Positions 1 through 7,704 of a stretch of 64,000 nucleotides of DNA are shown piece after piece; within the stretch, counting starts at the first letter, position 1, and each line of letters starts with the position of its first letter. The notes beneath the pieces were generated by a model. The model saw nothing but the letters and a program-made list of their open reading frames with translations. It was not told where the DNA came from and searched no databases. A program made the translations under genes and the position numbers. Origin of the DNA: Candidatus Undinarchaeales archaeon (lineage in GTDB: Archaea; SpSt-1190; JASMDC01); NCBI GenBank assembly GCA_030753015.1, contig JASMDC010000014.1, positions 16,440-80,439 on the forward strand. The letters run 5' to 3'.

Positions 1-705
1 ACCGATCTTCTCGCCCTCCCACTCCTGAGTGCCCATCTCCATGACGATCCCTGCATCATCCCAGTGGACCAGGTCGTCCGAGTAGGCCACGTGCATGGAA
101 AGGTCGGTGTTCGGTCGGTGCATCATGGCATACCGCCCGTTGACCTTCTCGGGGAAGAGGAAGGCGTCCTTGTTGCGCACGCCTTCGAAGCCCTCGATAT
201 CCACAGGCCCCTTCTTGTCGAAGGTGTGGAAGTCCTTGGTCGTGGCCAGACAGATGTGATAGTGGAACCCGTCCTCCGGATCGTCCCTGTGCTTGAGACC
301 CGTGTAGAGCACGGCGTACTCGTCGGACCCGGGTATCAGGGTCGCTCTCGGGTCCTCCACACCGATGTAGTCGAAGTCGCTGTCGGGCAGCATCACAGGA
401 GCCTCCGAGCGCTCGAGCACGGTGTGCCCGTCGGATGCCACAACGACACGCTCGAACCTCGAGCGGGAGTAATCGTTCCATCGGTCGAGATGTTCGGGTT
501 CGGGGACATGGTCATTAAGGTCGGCATCTCCATCGAAGAGCTTGCCCGGTGCGCCCTGGTCGCGCACGAGCAGGAGATACCCATCGTCCCACTTGACCGC
601 CGCAGCGTTGAAAACAACACCGGAGCGGAAGGGATCGTCCTCCACAGGCTCCAAGAACGGATTATGTTCATCCCTCTCTAAGAGGGAGTCCTCGACCGAT
701 ACCAT
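1..705 (-). CDS. GH130 family beta-mannoside phosphorylase/hydrolase (3' end outside window)
   Basis: Reading frame open from an ATG at 705 to the window edge, giving about 235 N-terminal residues. The family signature VEDPRAT, the preceding DFDYIG and the later NKDAFLFPE and MMHRPN segments are typical of the five-bladed propeller of GH130 enzymes, which phosphorolyse or hydrolyse beta-linked mannosides. No signal peptide, so cytoplasmic. A GTG two codons upstream (711) is an alternative start; a TATA-like element at 741-747 fits a near-leaderless mRNA from either. It is divergent from a GH2 enzyme, and the pair probably acts on the same beta-mannoside pool. The exact substrate cannot be read from a partial sequence. 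Confidence 0.85.
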   Translation of the reverse strand, partial: MVSVEDSLLERDEHNPFLEPVEDDPFRSGVVFNAAAVKWDDGYLLLVRDQGAPGKLFDGDADLNDHVPEPEHLDRWNDYSRSRFERVVVASDGHTVLERSEAPVMLPDSDFDYIGVEDPRATLIPGSDEYAVLYTGLKHRDDPEDGFHYHICLATTKDFHTFDKKGPVDIEGFEGVRNKDAFLFPEKVNGRYAMMHRPNTDLSMHVAYSDDLVHWDDAGIVMEMGTQEWEGEKIG

Positions 706-740
706 GTACACCCCTGTGATTCCCGGCAGGGAAGCCTGCT

Positions 741-747
741 TATATAC
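741..747 (-). promoter_or_regulatory. TATA box of the GH130 gene
   Basis: TATATA-type element on the minus strand about 35 nt before the GH130 start, in the 237 bp divergent region shared with the GH2 gene. Confidence 0.55.
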
Positions 748-872
748 ATTTGCTCGTATGATAACGGATACACTTCATCGACCGACATCGTTCCGAGCGA
801 AGAACTCGATTATCAATGAAGGAAAGTACCACTTCCCCCCTCCCAATACCACCCTGCCGGTTAACCAGAAAG

Positions 873-880
873 CTTTTAAG
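873..880 (+). promoter_or_regulatory. possible TATA box of the GH2 gene
   Basis: CTTTTAAG about 65 nt before the GH2 start. It would give a leader of roughly 40 nt, and an AGGGG purine stretch lies 8 nt before the ATG, so this gene looks leadered. Confidence 0.35.
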
Positions 881-942
881 GGACCTGTCTTGCCGTTTTT
901 CACTGAGACATCGAGCCGCGGTTCGATATTAGGGGACTGTAC

Positions 943-3183
943 ATGGAAGTCGAACGGGACATCGTCGAAGAGACATCCCTTGAAGGGGAGTGGGCCTATC
1001 GCACTGACCGCTTCCATCTCGGCGGGTTGCGTGGGTATGCCCGCGAGGGATTCAATGACGATGGCTGGGACACCATGAAGATCCCCTCGAACTGGTACCG
1101 AGAAGGGCTGGACCACTCCGGGACCGTTTGGTTCCGTCACGGTTTCGACATGCCCGAACGTGAGGACGGTGCCCGCTATCATCTCGTGTTCAAAAGCGTC
1201 GACTACAAGGCCGATGTGACCCTCAACGGCGAGAAACTCGGTTCCCACGAGGGCTACTTCGACGAGTTCTCCTATGACGTCACCGACGTGATTAAGGACG
1301 AGAACTCTCTGGCCGTGCGCGTGGACTCACCAAAAGAGCCGTTCTTCTCCTACATAACCGGCAAGAAGTACATCAAGGGCGTGCTGGACCAGTGGGACTG
1401 CCGGCCCGGCGGGCTCGATCCCTTCAGGGGTCGGGACGCCAACACCGGCGGCATCTGGCGCGACGTGACCATCAAGCGTACGGGCGACTATGTCCTCGGC
1501 GACGTCAAGCTCACCCCGACGATCCGGGAAAGTGGCGCCGACATGTCGGTCACGGTCCCCATCAAGGCCTACCGGGACGGGGAGACGACCGTCCGTGTAC
1601 GCCTCACCCCCAAGAACTTCGAGGGCGAATCGTACGAGATCGAACAGACCGTCGATGTCAAGGAGGGCGAGAACGAGGCCAGGTTCGACATGTCCATGAA
1701 CGGGGCCAAGAAATGGTGGACCTGGGACATGGGCGACCCAAACCTCTACAACTATGAGGTGGCCGTCGTCGACGGCGGGCGAGTATCCGACCGTGATACG
1801 GGCAATATCGGCGTACGTGAGTTCGAACAGCGCGAGGACGGCGGATGGTACCTTAACGGTAAGCCCCTCTTCGTGCGCGGTACCAACTACATCTCGACAC
1901 AATGGATGAGCGAGGGCCCGTCCTTCTACGATCGCGACTTCGAGCTCCTCAGGAAGGCCAACATGAACGGCGTGCGTGTTCACGCCCACATCGAGGACGA
2001 CTCGTTCTACGACCGATGCGACGAGAACGGCATCCTCGTGTGGCAGGACTTCATCCTCCAATGGAACTATGACCCCAAGCTCCAGGACAGGGCCGTAGGT
2101 ATGATGCGCAAGATGGTCAGGAATCTGTACAACCATCCGTCCGTGATGGTGTACGCCTGTCACAACGAGCCCATCTCCGTCGACAACATCGGGGACATGC
2201 TCGGATTCGTCTGGGAATCTTTGGGTTTCGGCCGTAAGACCGACAGCCCCGAGGAGGAGCAGCATCGACGGAACACGCTCATGGGTGCCCTGGACGGACG
2301 ACACTGGCTGGTTCAGAAGGGTGTCGAGGAGTTCGATGAGGCCCTTCGTTCGGCTGCTGTTGAAGAGGATCCCACGCGGCTCGTAAAGGTCTCGTCCCCA
2401 ACGACCGAGCACAAGTACTTCGGCTGGTACACGGGCGACTATCACCAGTTCCGTGAGGACGCGGCCAATGCCGAGCCCATCATCAGCGAGTTCGGTGCCC
2501 AGGGTCTCCCGGACATGGAGACCATGCGCCGGATATTCTCAGAGAAGGAGATGGAGCCCACCAACTGGAACTACGCCAGGTCTTGGATGCCCAAGGACTT
2601 CCAACCGCTCCAGACCCACATGATCGCCGGTATCGAAAAGGGTGAATCCATAGAGGAGTTCGTCGCTAACTCGCAGGATTACCAGGCGCGCGTGAACAAG
2701 TTCGCCATCGAGAACTATCGCCGCCACAAGCACGAGCCCGTGACCGCGCTCTTCCAGTTCATGTTCGTTGACTGTTGGGAGGATGCCATCACCTGGTCGC
2801 TCGTCGACTACGACCGGCGCCCGAAGCAGGCGTTCGAAGCCGTGGCCACCGCCTACCAGCCCGTGCTCGTCTCTGCCGATCAGGAGCATGAAAAGGTCAG
2901 GCTCGGGGATCGCATCGAGGTGCCCCTCTGGGTGACGAACGACCTCTACAAGGCGTACAGCGGCGCGTCACTGCGCGCGACGCTCGTTGACGCAGAAGGG
3001 AACGTTGTCAAGGAGCAGGAGTCCGTCATCGATGTCGATGAGAGCTCATCCAATGCTTTCGGTTCCCTGAAGTGGACGCCCGAGGCCGCCGGGGACTACA
3101 AACTAAGGCTTGAACTCGAAAAAGAGGGCGAGGTCCTGTCCCGCAACGAGTACGACTACGCGGTCAAAGAGCCAACTGCTTAG
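943..3183 (+). CDS. GH2 family beta-mannosidase/beta-galactosidase-like glycoside hydrolase
   Basis: 746 residues with the three core GH2 parts: N-terminal sugar-binding jelly roll (about 10-180, with IPSNWYREG and VTLNGEKLGSHEGYF), immunoglobulin-like domain (about 185-290) and TIM barrel (about 290-620). The acid/base glutamate is E409 in ACHNEP and the nucleophile is E516 in ISEFGAQG. A further beta domain occupies about 640-746. There is no signal peptide, so it acts inside the cell. It is longer than a minimal GH2 enzyme but within the family range. The GH130 neighbour favours beta-mannosidase over beta-galactosidase, but this is inferred from context only. Confidence 0.87.
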   Translation: MEVERDIVEETSLEGEWAYRTDRFHLGGLRGYAREGFNDDGWDTMKIPSNWYREGLDHSGTVWFRHGFDMPEREDGARYHLVFKSVDYKADVTLNGEKLGSHEGYFDEFSYDVTDVIKDENSLAVRVDSPKEPFFSYITGKKYIKGVLDQWDCRPGGLDPFRGRDANTGGIWRDVTIKRTGDYVLGDVKLTPTIRESGADMSVTVPIKAYRDGETTVRVRLTPKNFEGESYEIEQTVDVKEGENEARFDMSMNGAKKWWTWDMGDPNLYNYEVAVVDGGRVSDRDTGNIGVREFEQREDGGWYLNGKPLFVRGTNYISTQWMSEGPSFYDRDFELLRKANMNGVRVHAHIEDDSFYDRCDENGILVWQDFILQWNYDPKLQDRAVGMMRKMVRNLYNHPSVMVYACHNEPISVDNIGDMLGFVWESLGFGRKTDSPEEEQHRRNTLMGALDGRHWLVQKGVEEFDEALRSAAVEEDPTRLVKVSSPTTEHKYFGWYTGDYHQFREDAANAEPIISEFGAQGLPDMETMRRIFSEKEMEPTNWNYARSWMPKDFQPLQTHMIAGIEKGESIEEFVANSQDYQARVNKFAIENYRRHKHEPVTALFQFMFVDCWEDAITWSLVDYDRRPKQAFEAVATAYQPVLVSADQEHEKVRLGDRIEVPLWVTNDLYKAYSGASLRATLVDAEGNVVKEQESVIDVDESSSNAFGSLKWTPEAAGDYKLRLELEKEGEVLSRNEYDYAVKEPTA

Positions 3184-3190
3184 GACGCTG

Positions 3191-3736
3191 TCACGTCCGT
3201 GACATGGCTTTCTTCTTGTTCAGTGCGGCGTCGAAGGTCGATGAAAGGAGGTCCTGGTTTATGGCAGCACTACCGTCCGGCTTCAGCTCGATGAGCCCCA
3301 TCTTGTAGAGCACGGCCACGACGTACCCGCACTTCTCCTGGTCCATGCCCAGCGCCTCGGAGAGCTCCACGAGCGTCGACCGACCGAAATGACCGAAATA
3401 GGCGAACACGATCTTCTGGATAGAAGGCTGTCGCTCCGGGTTCTTGACGGTCGACATGATATGCTGGACCGCCCCCCGGATATCCTTGGAGTAGTTCTCC
3501 TTCCACTCTTCCGGGAAGAGCTCCTTGTACAGTTTCATCCCCTTGTCGGTGAGAGTATAGAAGTTATCATCCTTGATGACGACGCCCTCGTTCCGAAGGA
3601 CGCTCAGCGCTCGAGAAACAGATGCATAGCCGCTCTCCCTGCGGTTCGGAGCGTACTCCTCGACTATGTCGCCGACGATCTTGCGGGATATTCCGAGGCT
3701 CCTGATGACGTGACGTTGAACCGTTCCAAGCCGCAT
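3191..3736 (-). CDS. predicted winged-helix transcriptional regulator
   Basis: 181 residues from an ATG at 3736, chosen because AGGTGG lies four bases before it; an ATG six codons upstream has no such site. The N-terminal half (about 5-75) reads as a winged helix: helix-rich segment, SVSRALSVLRNEGVV as recognition helix and wing, then a FYTLTDKG hairpin. A second helix-turn-helix-like segment (STLVELSEALGMDQEKCGYVVAVL) is near residue 125. It is convergent with the GH2 gene, 7 bp away. Its target is unknown; the glycoside genes are an obvious guess. The overlapping palindrome near its promoter may mean autoregulation. Confidence 0.6.
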   Translation of the reverse strand: MRLGTVQRHVIRSLGISRKIVGDIVEEYAPNRRESGYASVSRALSVLRNEGVVIKDDNFYTLTDKGMKLYKELFPEEWKENYSKDIRGAVQHIMSTVKNPERQPSIQKIVFAYFGHFGRSTLVELSEALGMDQEKCGYVVAVLYKMGLIELKPDGSAAINQDLLSSTFDAALNKKKAMSRT

Positions 3737-3745
3737 GGTACCACC

Positions 3746-3753
3746 TGTTAACA
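3746..3753. promoter_or_regulatory. palindrome TGTTAACA, possible operator
   Basis: Perfect 8-bp palindrome just upstream of the winged-helix gene start. The half-site TGTTA recurs a few bases further upstream next to a TATA-like ATAAC. Only position and symmetry support it. Confidence 0.25.
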
Positions 3754-3915
3754 ATGTGTTATAGTGCCGTTACAGAAACGTTATGTTATTTGAATTTAAA
3801 GCTCAGACGACACCTTTTCCTTCACCCCCCAAGGTGAGGCGGCCACCCCCCAGGTACGCACCTTGATGAGCGGGAACACAATCCGGTGAGACATCCCGGG
3901 ACGGAGGTTGGGAAC

Positions 3916-4380
3916 ATGAAGACCGAGCAGTTATTAGAGTCCATCAAGAAAGCGTTCAGCGAAAGTGAATTCACCATGGCAGAGCTTCTAGATGCCATGT
4001 TCGACGAGTCAGACAAACCGCGTTCTAACACGAGCGAGTACCGTGCGATCATGCACGCGCTGCTCGCGATCGAGAAGTACGGTGGTATCAAGTCCCGCAA
4101 GATCGGGTCCATCAAGCACTATTCGCTCCCAGAGTACAAGCGGCCCAGCGAGCGCCCCAAGCGCAACCACGCTGATGAATACATGCGTATCCGCGAGATG
4201 GTCATCGAAGGCCTCCGGACAGGAAAGATCCCCATGTTCGGTGCCAATAAGGACGATCTCAGGGCGCTGCGCTACATCCAGGACAACATCGTCGAGCTAG
4301 TGCAGCGGGTGAACGCTCCGTACCAGCGTATCCAAGTCAGGCGGACGCCCCTGTACCTCGAGCTCAATCCCGTGATGTGA
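3916..4380 (+). CDS. uncharacterised protein with N-terminal helix-turn-helix-like region
   Basis: 154 residues from the ATG at 3916, which has a good GGAGGT ribosome binding site; ten codons of open frame upstream are probably not translated. Residues 1-75 (EQLLESIKKAFSESEFTMAE and MHALLAIEKYGGIKSRKIGS) resemble a small winged helix in which a conditional helix is followed by a basic wing. The C-terminal half is a mixed helix/strand region with no motif I recognise. No membrane segment. It faces the neighbouring winged-helix gene across a 180 bp divergent region. DNA binding is inferred from the pattern only. Confidence 0.5.
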   Translation: MKTEQLLESIKKAFSESEFTMAELLDAMFDESDKPRSNTSEYRAIMHALLAIEKYGGIKSRKIGSIKHYSLPEYKRPSERPKRNHADEYMRIREMVIEGLRTGKIPMFGANKDDLRALRYIQDNIVELVQRVNAPYQRIQVRRTPLYLELNPVM

Positions 4381-4396
4381 AGGGGTACACCCCCTT
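4380..4396 (+). terminator. small hairpin at gene end
   Basis: AAGGGG and CCCCTT flank a 5-nt loop directly after the stop codon at 4380. There is no T-run after it, so termination is only a possibility. Confidence 0.25.
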
Positions 4397-4476
4397 CCTC
4401 GCGAGACCCCGTGAGAACCATTATAAACTAGCAGGCTTGCGACCGGTCCCTGTACTCGATATACCGGTCGTAAGCC

Positions 4477-5262
4477 ATGGTCGATCCTTCGCTACTCCTC
4501 ATTCGCGGCATCGCCGGCGCTGCCATGGTGCTCACCGTGACCGCGCTCGCCGAGCGTGCAGGCCCACGTGTGGCAGGGGTCCTCATGGCCTTCCCCACCA
4601 TGACGGCCATCAACCTTCATTTCATCGGGCTCTCTCACGATGCGACCTTTGCTGCGGAGAGCGCGACATGGAACCCCGTCGGGCTCACGGCCGACGTGTT
4701 CTTCGTTCTAGCATACGTCGCTTGTTGCCGACTCGCAACGGGGAACTCACGAAGGACAGAAGTGGCGATCGCGCTCATCGGAGCGCTTGCCGTACTGGTC
4801 ACCTCCGTGTGGACGCTCGAGGCGATCGCTCCTGCTGCATTCATGGGCCGGCTTGCCGTCCTCGCATTCGCCATCGGTGTCCTTGCATTTCTCACACGCG
4901 ACATCCCCGATAAGTCCACGACCTTGGTAGGCAGGGGTGCACTCGTCCCTCGCGCGCTCTTCGCAGGACTCGTCGTGGCGGGTGTCACACTGGCGGCCGA
5001 TATGCTGGGCCCTGCCTGGGGCGGGCTCCTCTCCGCGTTCCCCGGCACTATCCTTCCGGTGCTCGTCCTCCTCCATCTGGCCCATGGCCACGAGGTCACG
5101 GATTCCGTCGTGAAGCACTCCTGGTCAGGATTCTCATCCACAGGCGTGTACGCGTTCATGATAGCGAACCTCTACCCGGTATGGGGCGTGTGGGCCGGGA
5201 CGGCCACCTCTCTAGTAGGTGCCACCCTTGTAGCACTGGTCCTGAACCTCATCCGCAAGTGA
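4477..5262 (+). CDS. polytopic membrane protein with internal duplication
   Basis: 261 residues, about eight hydrophobic segments, no large soluble domain. Two halves repeat: GPRVAGVLMAFPTM near residue 30 and GPAWGGLLSAFPGT near residue 185 are clearly related, so the protein arose by duplication. The AFP-type motif and size recall the GlpM/DUF3147 group, but I could not confirm this. A TATA element at 4421-4428 implies a leader of about 25 nt. It is followed after 38 bp by the Cys-repeat protein gene, which has its own promoter. Function unknown; transport is plausible from the duplicated fold. Confidence 0.6.
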   Translation: MVDPSLLLIRGIAGAAMVLTVTALAERAGPRVAGVLMAFPTMTAINLHFIGLSHDATFAAESATWNPVGLTADVFFVLAYVACCRLATGNSRRTEVAIALIGALAVLVTSVWTLEAIAPAAFMGRLAVLAFAIGVLAFLTRDIPDKSTTLVGRGALVPRALFAGLVVAGVTLAADMLGPAWGGLLSAFPGTILPVLVLLHLAHGHEVTDSVVKHSWSGFSSTGVYAFMIANLYPVWGVWAGTATSLVGATLVALVLNLIRK

Positions 5263-5264
5263 GG

Positions 5265-5274
5265 TATTTTTAAA
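5265..5274 (+). promoter_or_regulatory. TATA box deciding the start of the Cys-repeat gene
   Basis: TATTTTTAAA lies only about 10 nt before the ATG at 5280 but about 30 nt before the in-frame GTG at 5301. With the spacing seen elsewhere in the window, the ATG would be upstream of the transcription start. Confidence 0.6.
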
Positions 5275-5300
5275 CCATAATGGTCCTTTCAGAGGGCACC

Positions 5301-6284
5301 GTGGCAGGGGAGAAGAAGGATTCGACGGACGAGGAAATCGAACTGAAGTCCAAGGATTCCAAGAAGGAACCAGGGGACAAGGAGTCGACCTCTAAGACTG
5401 AGGATTCGTCCAAGAAGACCGATAAAGAGGAAAAGGAGGCCACTCCTGAGGAAGAGGAGAAGGGCCAGGAAGAAGAAGAGGTGCCAAAGAAGAAGAAGGC
5501 TCGGAAGAAGAAGAAGGCTCCGAAGAAGGAGAAGGAACCCGTCGAAGCCCCGCCTAAGAAAGAAGAGGAAGAGGCCGTCGTCGAGTTGCCGATCGGGCGC
5601 ATCATCTTCTACATAATCATCACGGTCCTTGCTGTATCCCTCATCCTCAAGGCATCCCCCCAGCTACGAACGGTCAGGTGCGACTATCTGGCTGACGACC
5701 CGGAGATGTGTTTACTCGATTCAGCTCTCGTGCTCGAGGACATCTCGCTCTGCAAGTCGATCACGGACAAGGACGTGATCAATCAGTGCTACCGTACGCT
5801 TTCCTTCATCAAACAGGACATCGAGCCATGCAAACTGCTCGAAGAGACATCGGAACGGGATGCATGTGTCGCGAACGTGGCACTGACGCTAAAGGACGTG
5901 AGCTTGTGCGCCGAGTCGGTCAACGTATCAGAGCAGGACCGCTGTACGACCAACGTCGCCATGGAGAAGAAGGACCCGACACTCTGTTCAGGTGTGAAGG
6001 ACCTGGGGCTCAGGACCACGTGCGAGGCAACTGTCTCTCAGAACCTGGACCTCTGTGAGCTCATCATAACAGGCCAGCGCGACTTCTGCATGCGCCACAT
6101 AGCAACACGGACGGTCCAGCCAAAGCTGTGCCAGCGCATCAACGATAACTGGTACCGTGACATGTGCTATGGGTTCCTTGCCGTCGAGATGGCTGATCGC
6201 ACCGTATGTGAGAGCATCATCTCCGCCTCGTACAAGGAGCGCTGCCTGGCGGCGTTCAACCAGGACGTGCTGACTCCGCCCTGA
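5301..6284 (+). CDS. membrane-anchored Cys-repeat protein with Lys/Glu-rich cytoplasmic tail
   Basis: 327 residues from GTG 5301 (ATG 5280 would add seven). The first 95 residues are almost only K, E, S and P, with KKKARKKKKAPKKEK basic runs. One membrane segment follows (RIIFYIIITVLAVSLIL). The remaining 220 residues are about eight imperfect repeats of roughly 25-30 residues with two cysteines each, pattern D-x3-C near the start and RDxC-x5-A near the end, e.g. DVSLCAESV and RDFCMRHIA. The repeats should be outside the cell, disulfide-bonded, with the charged tail inside. The same repeat recurs in the exported protein at 44.2-45.1 kb. Function unknown. Confidence 0.65.
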   Translation: MAGEKKDSTDEEIELKSKDSKKEPGDKESTSKTEDSSKKTDKEEKEATPEEEEKGQEEEEVPKKKKARKKKKAPKKEKEPVEAPPKKEEEEAVVELPIGRIIFYIIITVLAVSLILKASPQLRTVRCDYLADDPEMCLLDSALVLEDISLCKSITDKDVINQCYRTLSFIKQDIEPCKLLEETSERDACVANVALTLKDVSLCAESVNVSEQDRCTTNVAMEKKDPTLCSGVKDLGLRTTCEATVSQNLDLCELIITGQRDFCMRHIATRTVQPKLCQRINDNWYRDMCYGFLAVEMADRTVCESIISASYKERCLAAFNQDVLTPP

Positions 6285-6310
6285 GCGCGCTCATCCTTCA
6301 CGAGGATGGG

Positions 6311-6318
6311 TTTTTATG
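6311..6318 (+). promoter_or_regulatory. TATA box of the AlaX-type gene
   Basis: TTTTTATG centred 27 nt before ATG 6342. It excludes the upstream in-frame ATG at 6306, which would precede the TATA box. Confidence 0.65.
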
Positions 6319-6341
6319 TCTTCCAGCTCAAGCGCCGTCCT

Positions 6342-7565
6342 ATGGCCGCCCAGAGGCTCTATGAGGACGATCCCTTCGGCGATAGCTTCACAGCACATGT
6401 CGTCGCTCTAGGAAAGGAAGGTGTAGTGCTCGATCGGACGCTCTTCCACCCCCAGGGAGGCGGACAGCCGGGTGACACCGGTACGCTCGTCTGGAAGGAC
6501 GGAGAGACGACCGTTGTCGACGCCCAGGAATCGGGTGATGACGTCATCCATGTCCTTGGACCCGACACTACTCCACCACCCGAGGGCACAGAGGTCACAG
6601 GCCGCATCGACATGGTCAGGAGAAGGGCCCTCATGCGTGCGCACACGGGCGAACATGTGCTCTTCCGTGCCATCGACAAGGTCACCAAGGGTGAGGCTGC
6701 GGTCAGCAAGATCGCGCTGGAGGAGGATGGTGGGAAGCTCTTCGTAGAGGGACATGACCTCGACTGGCCTGTCATTGCACAATCCCTGTTACAGGCGAAC
6801 GACGCCGTGCTCAGTGACATAGCCGTTCATACCGAACTGTTACCCAAGGAGAAGGTCCTTGGCCAGCATCCCGATGCCCGCATCAAGGTCGAGCGCATAA
6901 AGGGCGATGTCGCCCGCGTTGTCGTTGTCGACGGTTTCGACGCAGCTGCGTGCTCCGGAACCCATCTCAGGTCGACGGGAGAGATCGGCGCCATCGCCAT
7001 CACGGGCAGGAACCGGACAGGCGGCAGTACCATTCTAAGCTTCCTCACAGGCGAGCGTGCCCGATCACACCTCATCGAGGCGACATGTCGGGTCGGTGAG
7101 CTCAGTGAACTGCTCAGTGCGGACCTCGAGCGTTTGAGGCCTACGATCGAGAACCTCATCACCGAGAAGGAGGCGCTCTGGTCACGCTACAAGAGCGCGT
7201 CCAGCCATCTGGCACGGCTCAAGCTCGAACATATGGAGCCCGTGGAGATGTCAGGTCTGAAGCTCTACTGCGAGGTCCTTCCCCTCAAGCGTGAGGAGGT
7301 CATCAAGACCGTGAACCGTCTTATCGCGGGTCAGAGAACGGTCGCCCTCCTCGCCAGCGATGATGAGAAGCCCTTCCTCGCTTTCGGATCCTCGGACGAC
7401 GCTGGCGTCGACGTCTCCCCGGTCCTTCGCCAGGCCTGCTCGCTCCTTGGGGGCGGAGGTGGTGGGAAGCCGACGTTCGCCAGCGGTGGGGGCAAGTCCA
7501 GCGAACACCTCGACGATGCCATGGAGCTTGCGCGCAGCCTGATCGAGGAACAGGCATCCTCTTAG
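6342..7565 (+). CDS. alaX: AlaX-type alanyl-tRNA editing protein with DHHA1 domain
   Basis: 407 residues from ATG 6342. The protein hydrolyses mischarged Ser- or Gly-tRNA(Ala) in trans. An N-terminal beta-barrel segment (FHPQGGGQPGDTG) is followed by the editing core with zinc ligands in HTGEH (about residue 94) and CSGTH (about residue 206). The C-terminal third has the glycine-rich DHHA1 motif (LLGGGGGGKP, FASGGGKSSE) that binds the tRNA elbow. This is the long AlaX-L architecture, equal to AlaRS without its aminoacylation half. Monocistronic, leaderless, cytoplasmic. Confidence 0.9.
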   Translation: MAAQRLYEDDPFGDSFTAHVVALGKEGVVLDRTLFHPQGGGQPGDTGTLVWKDGETTVVDAQESGDDVIHVLGPDTTPPPEGTEVTGRIDMVRRRALMRAHTGEHVLFRAIDKVTKGEAAVSKIALEEDGGKLFVEGHDLDWPVIAQSLLQANDAVLSDIAVHTELLPKEKVLGQHPDARIKVERIKGDVARVVVVDGFDAAACSGTHLRSTGEIGAIAITGRNRTGGSTILSFLTGERARSHLIEATCRVGELSELLSADLERLRPTIENLITEKEALWSRYKSASSHLARLKLEHMEPVEMSGLKLYCEVLPLKREEVIKTVNRLIAGQRTVALLASDDEKPFLAFGSSDDAGVDVSPVLRQACSLLGGGGGGKPTFASGGGKSSEHLDDAMELARSLIEEQASS

Positions 7566-7635
7566 GTCACGACGCGACCATCAGAATCCTCGAAGGTGCG
7601 CTCGAAACTGCACGGTTGGGGCAAAAGGAGAGTCT

Positions 7636-7650
7636 CGACGCGTTGCGTCG
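7636..7650 (+). terminator. 6-bp hairpin in the alaX-glycogen synthase gap
   Basis: CGACGC and GCGTCG flank a GTT loop in the 139 bp gap. No T-run follows. The rest of the gap shows only the next gene's TATA box. Confidence 0.25.
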
Positions 7651-7674
7651 TCTTCGGGCAGCCATGAGCCAAGC

Positions 7675-7682
7675 TATTTAAT
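7675..7682 (+). promoter_or_regulatory. TATA box of the glycogen synthase gene
   Basis: TATTTAAT centred 27 nt before ATG 7705. It rules out the in-frame GTG at 7684. Confidence 0.65.
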
Positions 7683-7704
7683 TGTGTGGCCTGCACGCGC
7701 GCCC

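Noticed and set aside
64-681. 205-codon plus-strand open frame at the window start
   Set aside because: Antisense to the GH130 gene, whose VEDPRAT signature fixes the real strand.
1327-2445. 372-codon open frame antisense to the GH2 gene
   Set aside because: Pure shadow: high G+C and codon bias open the opposite strand. Composition is unlike a protein and the GH2 motifs are all on the plus strand.
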